Source: Mycobacterium interjectum (lineage in GTDB: Bacteria; Actinomycetota; Actinomycetes; Mycobacteriales; Mycobacteriaceae). Taken from it: a stretch of 64,000 nucleotides of DNA. Location of the stretch: NCBI GenBank assembly GCA_002102225.1, contig LQPB01000028.1, forward strand, positions 124,001 to 188,000, in the 5' to 3' direction. Below are positions 1-9,143 of this stretch, piece after piece. A program made the position numbers and the translations under genes. Below the pieces are notes generated by a model. That model did not search any database. It was not told the origin of the DNA and worked only from the letters and a program-made list of their open reading frames with translations. Every line of letters begins with the position of its first letter. Within the stretch, counting starts at the first letter, position 1.

Positions 1-461
1 TCGACGGCCCGGTTCCGGCGACGTTCGTGAAATCCACCCAGTGGTACGAGTTCGCCACCAACCCCGCCGCGGTGAGTTCGCACGACGGCGAGGTGATTGT
101 GCAGGACTGGCTGATCCAGCCGATCGCCGTCGACACCGTCGCCGATGTGCTCGTCGAGGCAGCCCTGGGTCAGACGCATCCGCCGCGCAGCATCGCCGGC
201 CCGGAGGTCGTCCGCCTGCCGGACCTCACCTCGAAACTGCTTGCCCGGCACGGCGACAACCGTCGCGTCCGCGTCGTGCCGCCCGCGCTCGGCGCGCTCG
301 GCACCGGGGCGCTGCTGCCGAGCGATGGCGCGGTGGTCCTCGGCCCCGACGTCGACACCTGGCTGCAGACGCTGACCCCCGCCGCCGCCGACGGCGAGGC
401 GGCCGACGGCGACGGCAGGGCGCCGACCGGGCTGCGCCTGGGGGACTCTTCCAACACCTAG
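1..461 (+). CDS. NmrA-like/SDR-type NAD(P)-binding protein, 3' part only
   Basis: The reading frame is open from base 3 and stops at 461, so the gene begins before the window. About 153 C-terminal residues are visible. The stretch VPATFVKSTQWYEF, followed by a region ending in a long Ala/Asp-rich tail, resembles the substrate-side half of NmrA/atypical-SDR proteins, where a conserved segment after the Rossmann core reads roughly T-x-x-R-x-T-Q-F-x-E-F. The nucleotide-binding half is not in the window, so neither cofactor nor reaction can be stated. The GTG at 27 is internal and is not needed as a start. The function is a family-level guess. Confidence 0.6.
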   Translation, partial: DGPVPATFVKSTQWYEFATNPAAVSSHDGEVIVQDWLIQPIAVDTVADVLVEAALGQTHPPRSIAGPEVVRLPDLTSKLLARHGDNRRVRVVPPALGALGTGALLPSDGAVVLGPDVDTWLQTLTPAAADGEAADGDGRAPTGLRLGDSSNT

Positions 462-624
462 CCGCACGACCGGGCGGCCGCCGCATTTCGGTGTTCGCCA
501 TGCCGGCGGCGGCCGGGGCGGCTAGGCTCGAGTCAAGTTGAGTCCACAGCTGCCGATATCCGAGCGGCGTTTAGGACAGCGCGATCGCTCGCCCTGCTCA
601 CCACACTTCGAGGGGCGCACAGAC

Positions 625-1086
625 ATGACTTCTTTACCCGACGGCTGCGGCGAACCGCGCAGTCGCTATGTGATCGATTGCGCGGGAGCGCAGGTGCGCG
701 TCCATGCGCGCAGCCTGGCGACCGTCCTGAGCATCGACGGCGAGATCGACGCGTCCAACGCTGATCTCGTCGCCGAGGTGGTTCGGCGCTTTGCGCGGCT
801 CAAGGCCCCGCTGGTCCTCGACGTCAGCCAACTGGATTTCCTGGGCAGCGCCGGGCTTCGGGTGCTGCTGGCCCTCAACGAGGAGCACCGGCAAGCCCAA
901 CTGCACAACAACGTCGTGAGCGGGGCGGCGCTGCGGCGGCTGACCGGCTTTGTCAGCGACCATGGTTTGCCCGTCGTCGCTTCCGTGCCCGAGGCCCTGC
1001 AGAACACGCACGAGTTCATCCACGCGCGCCGCCGACTCCTCGCGGCGCTGGCCCGCCAGGGAGAGCCGCAACGCAATGCGCCGTAG
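625..1086 (+). CDS. STAS-domain anti-sigma factor antagonist
   Basis: A 153-residue protein made mostly of one STAS domain (residues about 30-130). STAS antagonists bind anti-sigma kinases in the cytoplasm and release the sigma factor when unphosphorylated. The switch region reads DVSQLDFLGSAGLRVLL; Ser75 sits where the kinase-modified serine of the SpoIIAA/RsfA family lies. ATG 625 is chosen because a purine-rich GAGGGG lies about 9 bases before it. The frame also opens at 538, but that extension looks like leader. No cognate anti-sigma factor gene adjoins it, so the partner is unknown. Confidence 0.82.
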   Translation: MTSLPDGCGEPRSRYVIDCAGAQVRVHARSLATVLSIDGEIDASNADLVAEVVRRFARLKAPLVLDVSQLDFLGSAGLRVLLALNEEHRQAQLHNNVVSGAALRRLTGFVSDHGLPVVASVPEALQNTHEFIHARRRLLAALARQGEPQRNAP

Positions 1087-1375
1087 CGTCCCGCGTCGAC
1101 CCCTAGCGGGTCACGGTTGTGTCACGATCGGTGTGACGGTTACTTAAGAACCGGCCCCGTTCTCTAAGAATTCTCAACATTGATGGGCAAATTTGTTTGC
1201 CCGCTTAGCGAAAACCCGCCCGATGGCCGCATCGGGGCGCTCGCGACCCGCAACAGCGATTGCGGGCCGATCGCGGCACTGTTCGCTTCCGCTACTTTGG
1301 TTTTCGAGGGATCGGGAACCTCATCGCAACTCATGCAGCAATCAATTGATCGATTCTCGAAGGACAAGACTGATC
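1087..1375. other. Intergenic region, probable promoter of the haem-binding protein gene
   Basis: No gene is recognisable in these 289 bases. The stretch is locally AT-richer (around 1140-1200 and 1340-1375) than the flanking coding DNA, and ends with AAGGAC about 10 bases before the ATG at 1376. No confident -35/-10 pair was found. Confidence 0.4.
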
Positions 1376-1774
1376 ATGAAAAACAGCAGTATCGTCGCGC
1401 GCCGGCGAGTTGCCGGTATCAGCGCGGGCTTTCTGCTCGGGGGACTGACCATGGGCATCATCGGTGCCCCGTCGGCGGCGGCAGCGCCCGACTGCAGCCC
1501 GGGTGGTGTGAACGCGACCGTTTCCTCGGCGCAGGGTGCGGCGCAGCAGTACCTGGCCGCTCACCCGGACGCCAACCAGGCGGTCACCGCGGCCTTCGGC
1601 CAGTCGCGGCCGGAGGCCGCGTCCAGCCTGCGCGGCTACTTCACCGCGCACCCGCAGCAGTACTACGACCTGCGCGGCATCCTGGCACCGATCGGCGACA
1701 CCGAGCGGCAGTGCAACGTCACCGCGCTGCCGCCGACCCTGGAGTCGGCCTACCAGGAGTTCATGGCCGGCTGA
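1376..1774 (+). CDS. Exported haem-binding protein, Rv0203-type
   Basis: A 132-residue secreted protein. Residues 1-37 form a signal peptide (basic start, hydrophobic core, Ala-rich cleavage site APSAAAA). The mature part is a small helical domain bounded by Cys40 and Cys113, which probably form a disulfide. It carries the family pattern of Tyr59-x-x-x-His63-Pro, then a second Tyr-x-x-x-His-Pro near residues 88-93. In Rv0203 of M. tuberculosis, Tyr/His residues of this kind bind haem outside the cell and pass it to MmpL importers. No mmpL gene is nearby. A paralogue lies at 62837-63223. A perfect hairpin follows the stop. Confidence 0.8.
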   Translation: MKNSSIVARRRVAGISAGFLLGGLTMGIIGAPSAAAAPDCSPGGVNATVSSAQGAAQQYLAAHPDANQAVTAAFGQSRPEAASSLRGYFTAHPQQYYDLRGILAPIGDTERQCNVTALPPTLESAYQEFMAG

Positions 1775-1785
1775 TTGCACCGAGG

Positions 1786-1818
1786 ACGACCCGCCACAGC
1801 GCCGTGGCGGGTCGTTTC
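1786..1818 (+). terminator. Hairpin terminator after the haem-binding protein gene
   Basis: A perfect 12-bp stem (ACGACCCGCCAC, 1786-1797, pairing with 1804-1815) encloses a 6-base loop and is followed by TTT. It starts 12 bases after the stop at 1774, so it fits an intrinsic terminator of short-T-tract mycobacterial type. Confidence 0.75.
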
Positions 1819-1872
1819 GCGTTGCGGACCTGCGGGTAATTGTCCAGTCAACCAACGGGACTGGAGGTCAAG

Positions 1873-2928
1873 GTGCGGCTGCGACGCAGCGATCTGGCCA
1901 AGCCGGGCATCGCACGCAAACGCCGGGGCAAGGGCTTCGCCTACTACGACCCCGAGGGCAACCTGCTGTCCGACCCGGAAACCCTGGCGCGGATCAAGGA
2001 ACTCGTCATCCCGCCGGCCTGGAAGAAGGTGTGGATCTCGCCGCAGCCCAACGGCCACATCCAGGCCGTCGGCACCGACGCGGCCGGCCGCCGCCAGTAC
2101 ATCTACCACACCGCCTGGCAGCAGGAGCGCGCCGAGGAGAAGTTCGACCGCGTCCTGGAGCTCTCGGTGCAGTTGCCGATGTGGCGGGCGCGCATCGCGA
2201 AAGACTTGACGCGCAAGGGCTTAACCCGCGAGCGGGTGCTCGCGGTCGCGCTGCGCCTGCTCGACCGTGGCTACTTTCGCGCCGGCGGTGAGCAGTACGC
2301 CGAGGAAAACGAGTCCTACGGAATGGCCACCCTGCTGTGCAGCCACGTGACGGTGCGCCGCCGCGCGGTCGAATTCGACTACCCGGCCAAGAGCGGGGTG
2401 CGGCGCACCGTGCAGATCGAGGACGCCGAAATCGTTCGGGCGGTGCGTGCGCTGATGCGGCGCCCGCAGCGCACCGAACGTTTGCTGGTGTGCCGCGCGG
2501 GATCCGGATGGGTCGACATCCGGTCCGACGACCTCAATGCCCGGTTCAAGGAGATGGTGGGCGCCGAGTACTCCGTCAAGGATCTGCGGACCTGGCACGG
2601 CACCGTGCTGGCCGCCGCGGCGTTCGTCGACGCGGACCCGCCCGTGTCTCAGCGGGTGATCAAGCGCGTCGAGTCCGCCGTCATGAAAGAGGTCGCCGAG
2701 GAACTGGGCAACACCCCGGCGGTGGCGCGCGGGTCGTATGTGGACCCGCGCGTCGTGACCGGTTACGAGCAGGGACTGACGATCGAGGCCGCGGCGCGCC
2801 GCGCCGCACGCGCCCGCAGACCGGAGGCCGCGCAGGAGATCCTGGAGAAGGCCACCCGCATGCTGATTCGGCGAGTTGCCAAGGGCAACAGCGCATCCGG
2901 CACCGACGTACTGCCGCAGAGCGCGTGA
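1873..2928 (+). CDS. DNA topoisomerase IB
   Basis: A 351-residue eukaryote/poxvirus-like type IB topoisomerase, which relaxes supercoils through a 3'-phosphotyrosyl intermediate without ATP. The N-terminal domain contains the family stretch KGFAYYDPEGN and PPAWKKVWI. The catalytic domain has the KDLRTWHGT block, which supplies Arg and His, and the SYVDPRV block with the nucleophile Tyr289. GTG 1873 is preferred over the upstream TTG at 1840 because GGAGG (1863-1867) sits 5 bases before it. The length is normal for bacterial TopIB (about 340-370). It stands alone after a terminator. M. tuberculosis lacks this enzyme as far as I recall. Confidence 0.92.
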   Translation: MRLRRSDLAKPGIARKRRGKGFAYYDPEGNLLSDPETLARIKELVIPPAWKKVWISPQPNGHIQAVGTDAAGRRQYIYHTAWQQERAEEKFDRVLELSVQLPMWRARIAKDLTRKGLTRERVLAVALRLLDRGYFRAGGEQYAEENESYGMATLLCSHVTVRRRAVEFDYPAKSGVRRTVQIEDAEIVRAVRALMRRPQRTERLLVCRAGSGWVDIRSDDLNARFKEMVGAEYSVKDLRTWHGTVLAAAAFVDADPPVSQRVIKRVESAVMKEVAEELGNTPAVARGSYVDPRVVTGYEQGLTIEAAARRAARARRPEAAQEILEKATRMLIRRVAKGNSASGTDVLPQSA

Positions 2929-3183
2929 ATCGACCGAAGCCGTCCGACGAAGTGCTCGGCCGGTTGTGACTGCTGTGACACTCGATCGGTGATCGACCTC
3001 GCCCACGAATAAGCGTCGCGAATTCGGGTATGCGGAGATCTGTGCGCCGACGCGCGCGGGAAAGCGCTGCTCGGAAGGCTGCCCGGAAAGTCGAACCCAT
3101 GGCGATCCGGGGTCTGGTTCGGCTCGGCGCGGCCAACGTGTCGCGCGGCCGACGACACCCCCACTGTCTGACTAGGAGGGCAT

Positions 3184-4977
3184 ATGTCTAAGCAAGAGGT
3201 TTCGGACTACCTGTTGGAGCGGCTGCGGACCTGGGGCGTCGAGCATGTGTTCGGGTATCCCGGCGACGGCATCAACGGGATCCTCGCCGCGTTCGGGCGC
3301 GCCGACAACAAACCCATGTTCATCCAGTCGCGGCACGAGGAGATGAGCGCGTTCGAGGCGGTGGGCTACGCCAAGTTCACCGACCGGGTCGGGATCTGCA
3401 TGGCCACGTCGGGCCCGGGCGCGATCCACCTGCTCAACGGGCTTTACGACGCGAAACTCGACCACGTTCCGGTGGTGGCGATCGTCGGGCAAACCAACCG
3501 CAGCGCGATGGGCGGGTCCTACCAGCAGGAGGTCGACCTGCTCAGCCTGTACAAGGACGTCGCCAGCGACTACGTCCAAATGGTCACTGTCCCAGAGCAA
3601 TTGCCCAACGTCCTGGACCGCGCGATCCGGGTGGCCCTGGCCCAGCGGGCGCCTACGGCGCTGATCATCCCGTCCGACGTGCAAGAGCTGCCGTACTCAC
3701 CGCCCACCCACGCCTTCAAGATGGTGCCCTCTAGCCTGGGCATCGACTGGCCGGCTGTCTCCCCCGACGACGCGGCGATCCGGCGCGCGGCCGAGGTGCT
3801 CAACGACGGGAAACGGGTCGCCATGCTGGTCGGCAACGGCGCCAGCGGTGCCCGCGACGAACTGATCGAGGTCGCCGACCTGCTCGGGGCCGGGGCCGCC
3901 AAGGCGCTGCTGGGTAAGGACGTGTTGAGCGACGAATTGCCCTGGGTCACGGGCTCGATCGGCTTGCTGGGCACCCGGCCCAGCTACGAGCTGATGCGCG
4001 ACTGCGACACCCTGCTCACGGTGGGATCGAGCTTTCCCTACACACAGTTCCTGCCGGAGTTCGGGCAGTGCCGCGCGGTGCAGATCGACATCGACGGCCG
4101 GTTCATCGGCATGCGCTACCCCTACGAGGTCAACCTGGTTTCCGATGCGAAGGCCGCGCTGCGCGCCCTGATCCCGCACCTGCGCCGTAAGGAGGACCGA
4201 GGCTGGCGCGACACCATCGAGGCCAACGTGGCGCGGTGGTGGGAAACCATGGAAATGGAGGCGAAGGTCAGCGCCGATCCGATCAACCCCATGCGGTTGT
4301 TCTCCGAGCTGTCCCCGCAGCTGCCCGACGACGCCATCGTTACGGCGGATTCCGGTTCGTCGGCCAACTGGTATGCCCGAAACCTGCGGTTCCGTGGCAA
4401 CATGCGAGGCTCGCTGTCGGGCACCCTCGCGACGATGGGTCCCGGTGTCCCGTACGGCATCGGCGCGAAGTTCGCCCACCCGCACCGGCCCGTCATCGTG
4501 TTCGCCGGTGACGGCGCCATGCAGATGAACGGGATGGCCGAGCTCATCACGATCAAGCGGTACTGGCAGGAGTGGGCAGATCCCCGCCTGATCGTGGCGA
4601 TCCTGCACAACAACGACCTCAACCAGGTCACCTGGGAGATGCGCGCGATGGCGGGCTCGCCGAAATTCGCCGAGTCCCAGAACCTTCCCGACATCGACTT
4701 CGCGGGGTTCGCGGCCAGCCTGGGCCTGGGCGCGATGGCCATCAAGGACCCCGAAGAACTCGGGGATGCCTGGCGCAGCGCGCTGTCCGCGGACCGCCCC
4801 ACGGTGCTGGACGTCTACACCGACCCCGACATGCCACCGATCCCGCCGCACGCCACCTGGGATCAGTTCAAGGCGGCCACCGCGGCGGTGCTGTCCGGCG
4901 ACGAGGACCGGGTGGGATTCGTCAAGGTGGGGCTGAAAACCAAGGCGCAGGAGTTCTTGCCGCACAAGAAGAGCTGA
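3184..4977 (+). CDS. Thiamine pyrophosphate-dependent enzyme, pyruvate oxidase/acetolactate synthase family
   Basis: A 597-residue protein with the three-domain order of the POX/ALS family. The N-terminal pyrimidine-binding domain has Glu52 in RHEEMSAFEA, the Glu that activates TPP. A central Rossmann-like domain covers about 190-320. The C-terminal PP-binding domain has the Mg2+/TPP motif GDGAMQMNG, starting near 442, with NN about 30 residues later. A strong AGGAGG precedes ATG 3184. Close relatives are labelled only as TPP-requiring enzymes. Pyruvate oxidase, pyruvate decarboxylase-like or another 2-ketoacid reaction are all possible, and no neighbour decides between them. A valine-sensitive regulatory subunit is absent, so biosynthetic ALS is unlikely. 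Confidence 0.82.
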   Translation: MSKQEVSDYLLERLRTWGVEHVFGYPGDGINGILAAFGRADNKPMFIQSRHEEMSAFEAVGYAKFTDRVGICMATSGPGAIHLLNGLYDAKLDHVPVVAIVGQTNRSAMGGSYQQEVDLLSLYKDVASDYVQMVTVPEQLPNVLDRAIRVALAQRAPTALIIPSDVQELPYSPPTHAFKMVPSSLGIDWPAVSPDDAAIRRAAEVLNDGKRVAMLVGNGASGARDELIEVADLLGAGAAKALLGKDVLSDELPWVTGSIGLLGTRPSYELMRDCDTLLTVGSSFPYTQFLPEFGQCRAVQIDIDGRFIGMRYPYEVNLVSDAKAALRALIPHLRRKEDRGWRDTIEANVARWWETMEMEAKVSADPINPMRLFSELSPQLPDDAIVTADSGSSANWYARNLRFRGNMRGSLSGTLATMGPGVPYGIGAKFAHPHRPVIVFAGDGAMQMNGMAELITIKRYWQEWADPRLIVAILHNNDLNQVTWEMRAMAGSPKFAESQNLPDIDFAGFAASLGLGAMAIKDPEELGDAWRSALSADRPTVLDVYTDPDMPPIPPHATWDQFKAATAAVLSGDEDRVGFVKVGLKTKAQEFLPHKKS

Positions 4978-5004
4978 CGGGATGACGGATAGTCGACCAC
5001 CCGC

Positions 5005-5670
5005 TCAGTGCGCGTAGGCGTTTCGGGCGGTGCACAGGTCGTCGACGAACAGTTTGTAGGCCTCGTCGTGCGAATCGCTGCGATCGCGCAGCACCGACGA
5101 CGGGTGCACCGTCGCCACCACGATCGGCTCCGGGTCCACGCGGACGTCGACGGTGCTGGGGAACCCGATGAGCTCACCACGCTGAGCCGACACCCGAAAC
5201 GCCGCTCCGAGAAGCGATTGCGCCGCGGTCGCGCCGAGGCAGACGACCACCCGCGGTCGCACCGCCTCGATCTCGGCGATCAGCCAGGGTCGGCACGCCA
5301 CGACTTCCGTGCGGCTCGGTTTCTGGTGTATCCGCCGCTTGCCGCCCTTGCGGGTGAACTTGAAGTGCTTGACGGCGTTGGTCTGGTACGTCAGCGCCGG
5401 GTCGATGCCGGCGTCGTCCAGCGCCCGCGCCAGCAACCGGCCGGCGGGCCCCACGAAAGGCAGGCCGGCGCGGTCCTCCTGGTCTCCGGGCTGCTCGCCG
5501 ACCAGCATGAGGGGCGCCCCGGAATCGCCGTGGCCGAAGACCGTTTGCGTCGCGTCGGCATACAGCGGGCAGCCCCGGCAGCCGGCGGCCGCGGCTTGCA
5601 GGGCATCGAGCCCGCGATCCTCGGGCAGGTAGTGCGCGGCGCTGCCCGGGGACCTCATGTCCCCGGGCAT
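5005..5670 (-). CDS. udgX: UdgX-type uracil-DNA glycosylase (covalent uracil binder)
   Basis: A 221-residue member of uracil-DNA glycosylase superfamily family 4 with the marks of the UdgX branch. Motif A is GEQPGDQED (58-66). The extra loop KRRIH (111-115) is followed by QKPSRTEVVACRPWL, and motif B is HPSSVLR (189-195). In M. smegmatis UdgX the His of KRRIH bonds covalently to the sugar left after uracil excision and fixes the protein on DNA; His115 is the equivalent. Cys31 and Cys34, with Cys126 and probably Cys144, would hold the 4Fe-4S cluster. ATG 5670 or the ATG four codons in (5658) could be the start. It converges with the TPP enzyme gene and stands alone. Confidence 0.93.
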   Translation of the reverse strand: MPGDMRSPGSAAHYLPEDRGLDALQAAAAGCRGCPLYADATQTVFGHGDSGAPLMLVGEQPGDQEDRAGLPFVGPAGRLLARALDDAGIDPALTYQTNAVKHFKFTRKGGKRRIHQKPSRTEVVACRPWLIAEIEAVRPRVVVCLGATAAQSLLGAAFRVSAQRGELIGFPSTVDVRVDPEPIVVATVHPSSVLRDRSDSHDEAYKLFVDDLCTARNAYAH

Positions 5671-5928
5671 ACCCCCATCGCCCGTCGAGAAACGCCTTGT
5701 CAGCCCCTCCCCCTGGCGGCGCGAGCCCGCTCGAGCAGCGCCGCGAAGGGCCCATCAGGTTGCCCACCGGCGACCCGACGCCGGCGTGCGGGCGGGTGCG
5801 CGCGCTCCAGCGGCTACCGAGGGCCGCGGCCACCAGGCGGGCGCCGCGGTGTGGCGGTGAAAAGCACGTGTGATGTGGGCATATTCGGGTAATCCTCTGG
5901 AAAATGCGGGGCGAGAGGAGACGCGGCG

Positions 5929-6966
5929 GTGCGGTGGCGTGTGGCGGTGGCCGGCGCGGTTGGCGCCGCCACCGTCGCGGCCGGGTGCGCGACGCCCGGC
6001 TCGACGCTTCAGAGCGCGCCCGAGGTGGTGTTGTGGTCGGTCGGCGCGGCGCTGCGCCAGCCCGTGTGGTCCTATCGCACGCACGCGCTGGTCGCGATCA
6101 CCGACGATCACCGGCTGGCCGAGGTCACCGAAGGAGCGCGCCACGACGACGCAACAACCCGCTTGTCGGCTCCCATGGCGATCGGACGCAACCTGCAGAT
6201 CAGCCAAAAGGACGACCGGGTCGTGTTCGTGCCGCAACCCGAGCGCGGCAGGGTCGCCTCCGTCGATCTCGAAAAACTGCGCCAGATCAACGATTTCGAC
6301 GCCGGCCCGGCCCCCGCCTATCTGGCCGAGGACGCCGGGATGCGGATATTGCTCGCGCTCTCCGCCGACGGAACGGCGGTGACCCCGGTGGACCAATACG
6401 GCCTCCACACGTTGCCGACCGCGCCCATCCCCGACGATCCCGCGGACAGGATCGACGGCGCCAACCGGGGGCGAAAGATCGACTACCACCTCTATGGGGC
6501 GTCGGGAATCCGCTATTACGAAGGCTTTTCGTCGCCGCCTCAGCAACGCGGCGCGCTGGGCATGGACGTCGCGGTCTCGGCCGGCGACGGCGCCGCGGAC
6601 ACCCGCAACTATGTCGCCGGACACGACAGCGCCACCCTGTACGCCGTCGACTCGCGACGCGGCGGCGGGGGGATGGAGGTGCTGGCCAGCGCCCAGTTGC
6701 CCTCCCCGATCCGAGAACTCGGCACCGACGACACCCGGATCTACGCGGCCACCGACCGCGAGGTCGCGGTGCTCGAGACGGCGAGCTTCACCGGCTTTGC
6801 GGACCGCAAGATCCCGGTGATCCGCGTCATCAACTACCGGTCCCGCCTGCCCGGGGGCGCCGCCCGTTCGGCCGCCCTCTCCGGCATGGCCATCGGGCCG
6901 CACCGCGTGTACCTCACGCTGGCCGATGCGCCGTACGTGATCAGCGTCGCCAAGCCGCACCTGTGA
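5929..6966 (+). CDS. Putative lipoprotein with beta-propeller-like repeats
   Basis: A 345-residue protein whose N-terminus is a lipoprotein signal: RWR, hydrophobic stretch, then lipobox VAAGC with Cys20 as the expected lipidated residue. The mature part has repeated short beta-strand-like units with Asp-Gly and Asp-Asp turns (for example DSATLYAVDS, DDTRIYAATD and GPHRVYLTLA), which suggests a propeller fold anchored outside the membrane. No catalytic motif is recognisable. GTG 5929 follows GAGAGGAG by about 8 bases. The next gene starts 22 bases downstream on the same strand, so the two are probably co-transcribed. Confidence 0.65.
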   Translation: MRWRVAVAGAVGAATVAAGCATPGSTLQSAPEVVLWSVGAALRQPVWSYRTHALVAITDDHRLAEVTEGARHDDATTRLSAPMAIGRNLQISQKDDRVVFVPQPERGRVASVDLEKLRQINDFDAGPAPAYLAEDAGMRILLALSADGTAVTPVDQYGLHTLPTAPIPDDPADRIDGANRGRKIDYHLYGASGIRYYEGFSSPPQQRGALGMDVAVSAGDGAADTRNYVAGHDSATLYAVDSRRGGGGMEVLASAQLPSPIRELGTDDTRIYAATDREVAVLETASFTGFADRKIPVIRVINYRSRLPGGAARSAALSGMAIGPHRVYLTLADAPYVISVAKPHL

Positions 6967-6988
6967 GGCCGAGGCAGAGGAGAAGCCG

Positions 6989-7348
6989 ATGAGCGCAACA
7001 CACAATCCCACCCGTGCGGCGGTCGACATCGACAACGACGTCGAACTGATCAGCCAACAGATCAAGGCGCTGCGGGAACTCGCCAAACAGGACGACGAAG
7101 ATCCGATCAGCGAAGGCCAGCGCTACGACTTCAGCATCAGGTGGGGCACGGTGCTGGCCGGGCGGCTGCGCCGGCTCGTGCACTACAGCTCGCTGGGCCG
7201 GCTCGACGCCATGGACGAGCGCAGGTTTCAGGCGTTGCGCGACGAACTGCGCACGCTGTCGCACCTGATCGATCGGTTCCGGCTCGCCGCGCCCAACTTC
7301 ACCGACAGCCCGCCGGCTACGGCGAAGCGGTTCCGCCCCCGCCATTAA
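6989..7348 (+). CDS. Conserved hypothetical protein, helical
   Basis: A 119-residue, charged, mostly helical protein without signal or membrane segments. An acidic N-terminal third (DNDVELISQQIKALRELAK) could form a short coiled coil. The rest contains an Arg-rich helix and ends in a basic tail RFRPRH. The ribosome site AGAGGAG stands 8 bases before ATG 6989. It lies 22 bases after the lipoprotein gene, and its stop overlaps by 4 bases the stop of the convergent 95-residue gene. No family is recognised. Confidence 0.6.
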   Translation: MSATHNPTRAAVDIDNDVELISQQIKALRELAKQDDEDPISEGQRYDFSIRWGTVLAGRLRRLVHYSSLGRLDAMDERRFQALRDELRTLSHLIDRFRLAAPNFTDSPPATAKRFRPRH

Positions 7349-7632
7349 GGCCCGTCGCGGAAATCCTTCTCCGACAACACGATCCCGGTGCGCGGCTTGG
7401 CGCAGTCGGGGTTGCGACAGGTCAGCGCGATCATGTAGGCGTCGTGGTCCTCGTCGAGGAAGAGGAAGCCGAGGAACAGCGCGCCGCCGACGTCGAACTC
7501 CGTTGTCCCGCAGCACTCGCAGTGCCCGCCCTTGGCCGCGATCTGTTCCGATACCCGGCGGCGGGCCGCCTGGTCCAGGGCCCTCAGCTCGGGGCGCACC
7601 ATCGTGTCGGTGCGGTCGGCGTCGTCGCTCAT
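7345..7632 (-). CDS. Small cysteine-rich (zinc-ribbon-like) hypothetical protein
   Basis: A 95-residue protein with Cys38, Cys40 and Cys41 in HCECCGTTEF, and Cys72 and Cys77 in TCRNPDC. Two Cys clusters about 31 residues apart suggest a treble-clef or zinc-ribbon-like metal site. Between them lies a hydrophobic strand ALFLGFLFLDED. The gene starts next to the stop of the molybdopterin/cytochrome b gene on the same strand (stop at 7634, start at 7632), so it belongs to that transcription unit and may serve or sense the same redox system. The function is unknown. Confidence 0.6.
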   Translation of the reverse strand: MSDDADRTDTMVRPELRALDQAARRRVSEQIAAKGGHCECCGTTEFDVGGALFLGFLFLDEDHDAYMIALTCRNPDCAKPRTGIVLSEKDFRDGP

Positions 7633-7633
7633 G

Positions 7634-9130
7634 TCAGATCTCCACGTCCTTGTCGTAGTGGACGTTGTCCTCTCGCCAGCCGCCCAGGCCGTAGCCGATG
7701 CCGCGGTGGTCGTCGACGAACTCGATCTGGTTGATCCATTTGGCCATCTTGAAGCCGACCTGGGTCTCCACCCGCAGCCGCAACGGCGCGCCGTGCTTGA
7801 TCGGCAACGGCTTTCCGTTCATCTCGTAGGCGAGGATGGTTTGCGGTTTATAGGCCAGTTCGAGATCCATCACCTCGTAGAACTGTCCCTCCCCCTCGGC
7901 GCTGGGTTCGTCGCGGCCGGTGTCCTGCATGGTCAAAAAGCACACGAAACGCGCCTGGGGAAGCGGGCGGACCAGGTCGGCGAGCGCGGCCAGTGGGAGC
8001 CCCTTCCACTCGCCGATGCTCGACCAGCCCTGCACGCAGTTGTGCAGGACCCGCTGGCTCTGCGGTTCGGCCAGGGCGCGCAGCGCGGCGAGGTCCAACG
8101 TCACCGGCTTTTCGACGAGGCCGCCGACCCGCAGGCGCCAGTCGACGAAGTTGTGCACGGCCATCACCTTGTACTCGGCCGAACACGGCGGCTTGCCGTT
8201 GACGCGGTGCTCTTCCGAGAGCATCCGTTCCGGATAGTCCTGTCGCGAGTCCAGGGGGCGCAGCAGCATGAGCCGGGCCCGCGTGATGACCGCGCCGAGT
8301 ATGCGGCGAACCTGGACCGGCCGGCGCAGGCTCCACACCGTGGCCGCGACGTGGATCGCGACGATCGCGCCGATGATCACGAAGGACAGCACGGTGCCCA
8401 ACGTGACGTTGCGGACCGAGCCGAAAATCATTGACGCGTTGAGCCGGCCCCAGCCCCAGAAGAAGACCATCGAGACGTGGATCGCGATGAAGGCCAGGAA
8501 CGCGACCAGTCCGAGGAAGTGCAGGCTGCGCGCGGATTGCCGTCCGCCCCACAGCCGCACAAACCACGGGAAACGGGCCTCGATCGCCGGGGATTGCGCC
8601 GCCCCGGTGAGGATCTGAAACGGTGCGAGCAGGAAGATGACGCCCGCGTAGGTCAGCTTCTGGATGGCGTCCAGCGGTTCGTTGGGCAGCAGCGGGGGCA
8701 GGTTGAACGTCATGTAGGTGAGGACGTCGTTGCCAGCCTCCACGAAGGTCGCCCACGAGTGGGGCCAGTACCGGTGCCACTGACCCGTGGCGAACAGCAG
8801 GATGTAGTACGACAGGCCGACCAGGACCCAGCCGATCACCGAGATGAAGTGCCAATGGCGCCCCATGCCGAGCCTCTTGTGGCCGGGCAGCGCCACCAGC
8901 GGGCTGTAGTCCTCCTCCTCGTCGAGGGTGTCGTAGAGCTTGTCGGTCGGCATGGTCTTGGTGGTGAAGCGCGCCCACTCGGTGCCGGGCTTGCTGTCCT
9001 CACGCCAATACAGCTTGGGGTGGGTGGACAGGATCTCGATGCCGCTGCGCAGCAACAACGTCAGAAACAGGACGTTGAGCCAATGGTCGATGCGCAGCCA
9101 CACCGGGTAGTCGAGCACGATCTCCGTCAT
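7634..9130 (-). CDS. Cytochrome b-type membrane domain fused to a sulfite oxidase-type molybdopterin domain
   Basis: A 498-residue two-part protein. Residues 1-280 hold about five hydrophobic spans with His residues (His16 in RIDHWLNV, IHVSMVFFW, IHVAATVW) suited to bind haem b, like cytochrome b561/NapC-type anchors. Residues about 300-495 form a sulfite oxidase-like Moco domain; Cys365 in HNCVQGWSS matches the thiolate ligand of molybdenum. Usually these are two genes (YedY/YedZ-like), so the fusion is notable. ATG 9130, after GGGAGGACTGAG, is preferred over the long upstream extension that begins at 9181. The gene follows the four-span membrane gene by 13 bases. The substrate is unknown. 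Confidence 0.82.
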   Translation of the reverse strand: MTEIVLDYPVWLRIDHWLNVLFLTLLLRSGIEILSTHPKLYWREDSKPGTEWARFTTKTMPTDKLYDTLDEEEDYSPLVALPGHKRLGMGRHWHFISVIGWVLVGLSYYILLFATGQWHRYWPHSWATFVEAGNDVLTYMTFNLPPLLPNEPLDAIQKLTYAGVIFLLAPFQILTGAAQSPAIEARFPWFVRLWGGRQSARSLHFLGLVAFLAFIAIHVSMVFFWGWGRLNASMIFGSVRNVTLGTVLSFVIIGAIVAIHVAATVWSLRRPVQVRRILGAVITRARLMLLRPLDSRQDYPERMLSEEHRVNGKPPCSAEYKVMAVHNFVDWRLRVGGLVEKPVTLDLAALRALAEPQSQRVLHNCVQGWSSIGEWKGLPLAALADLVRPLPQARFVCFLTMQDTGRDEPSAEGEGQFYEVMDLELAYKPQTILAYEMNGKPLPIKHGAPLRLRVETQVGFKMAKWINQIEFVDDHRGIGYGLGGWREDNVHYDKDVEI

Positions 9131-9143
9131 CTGCGCCGCCCGC

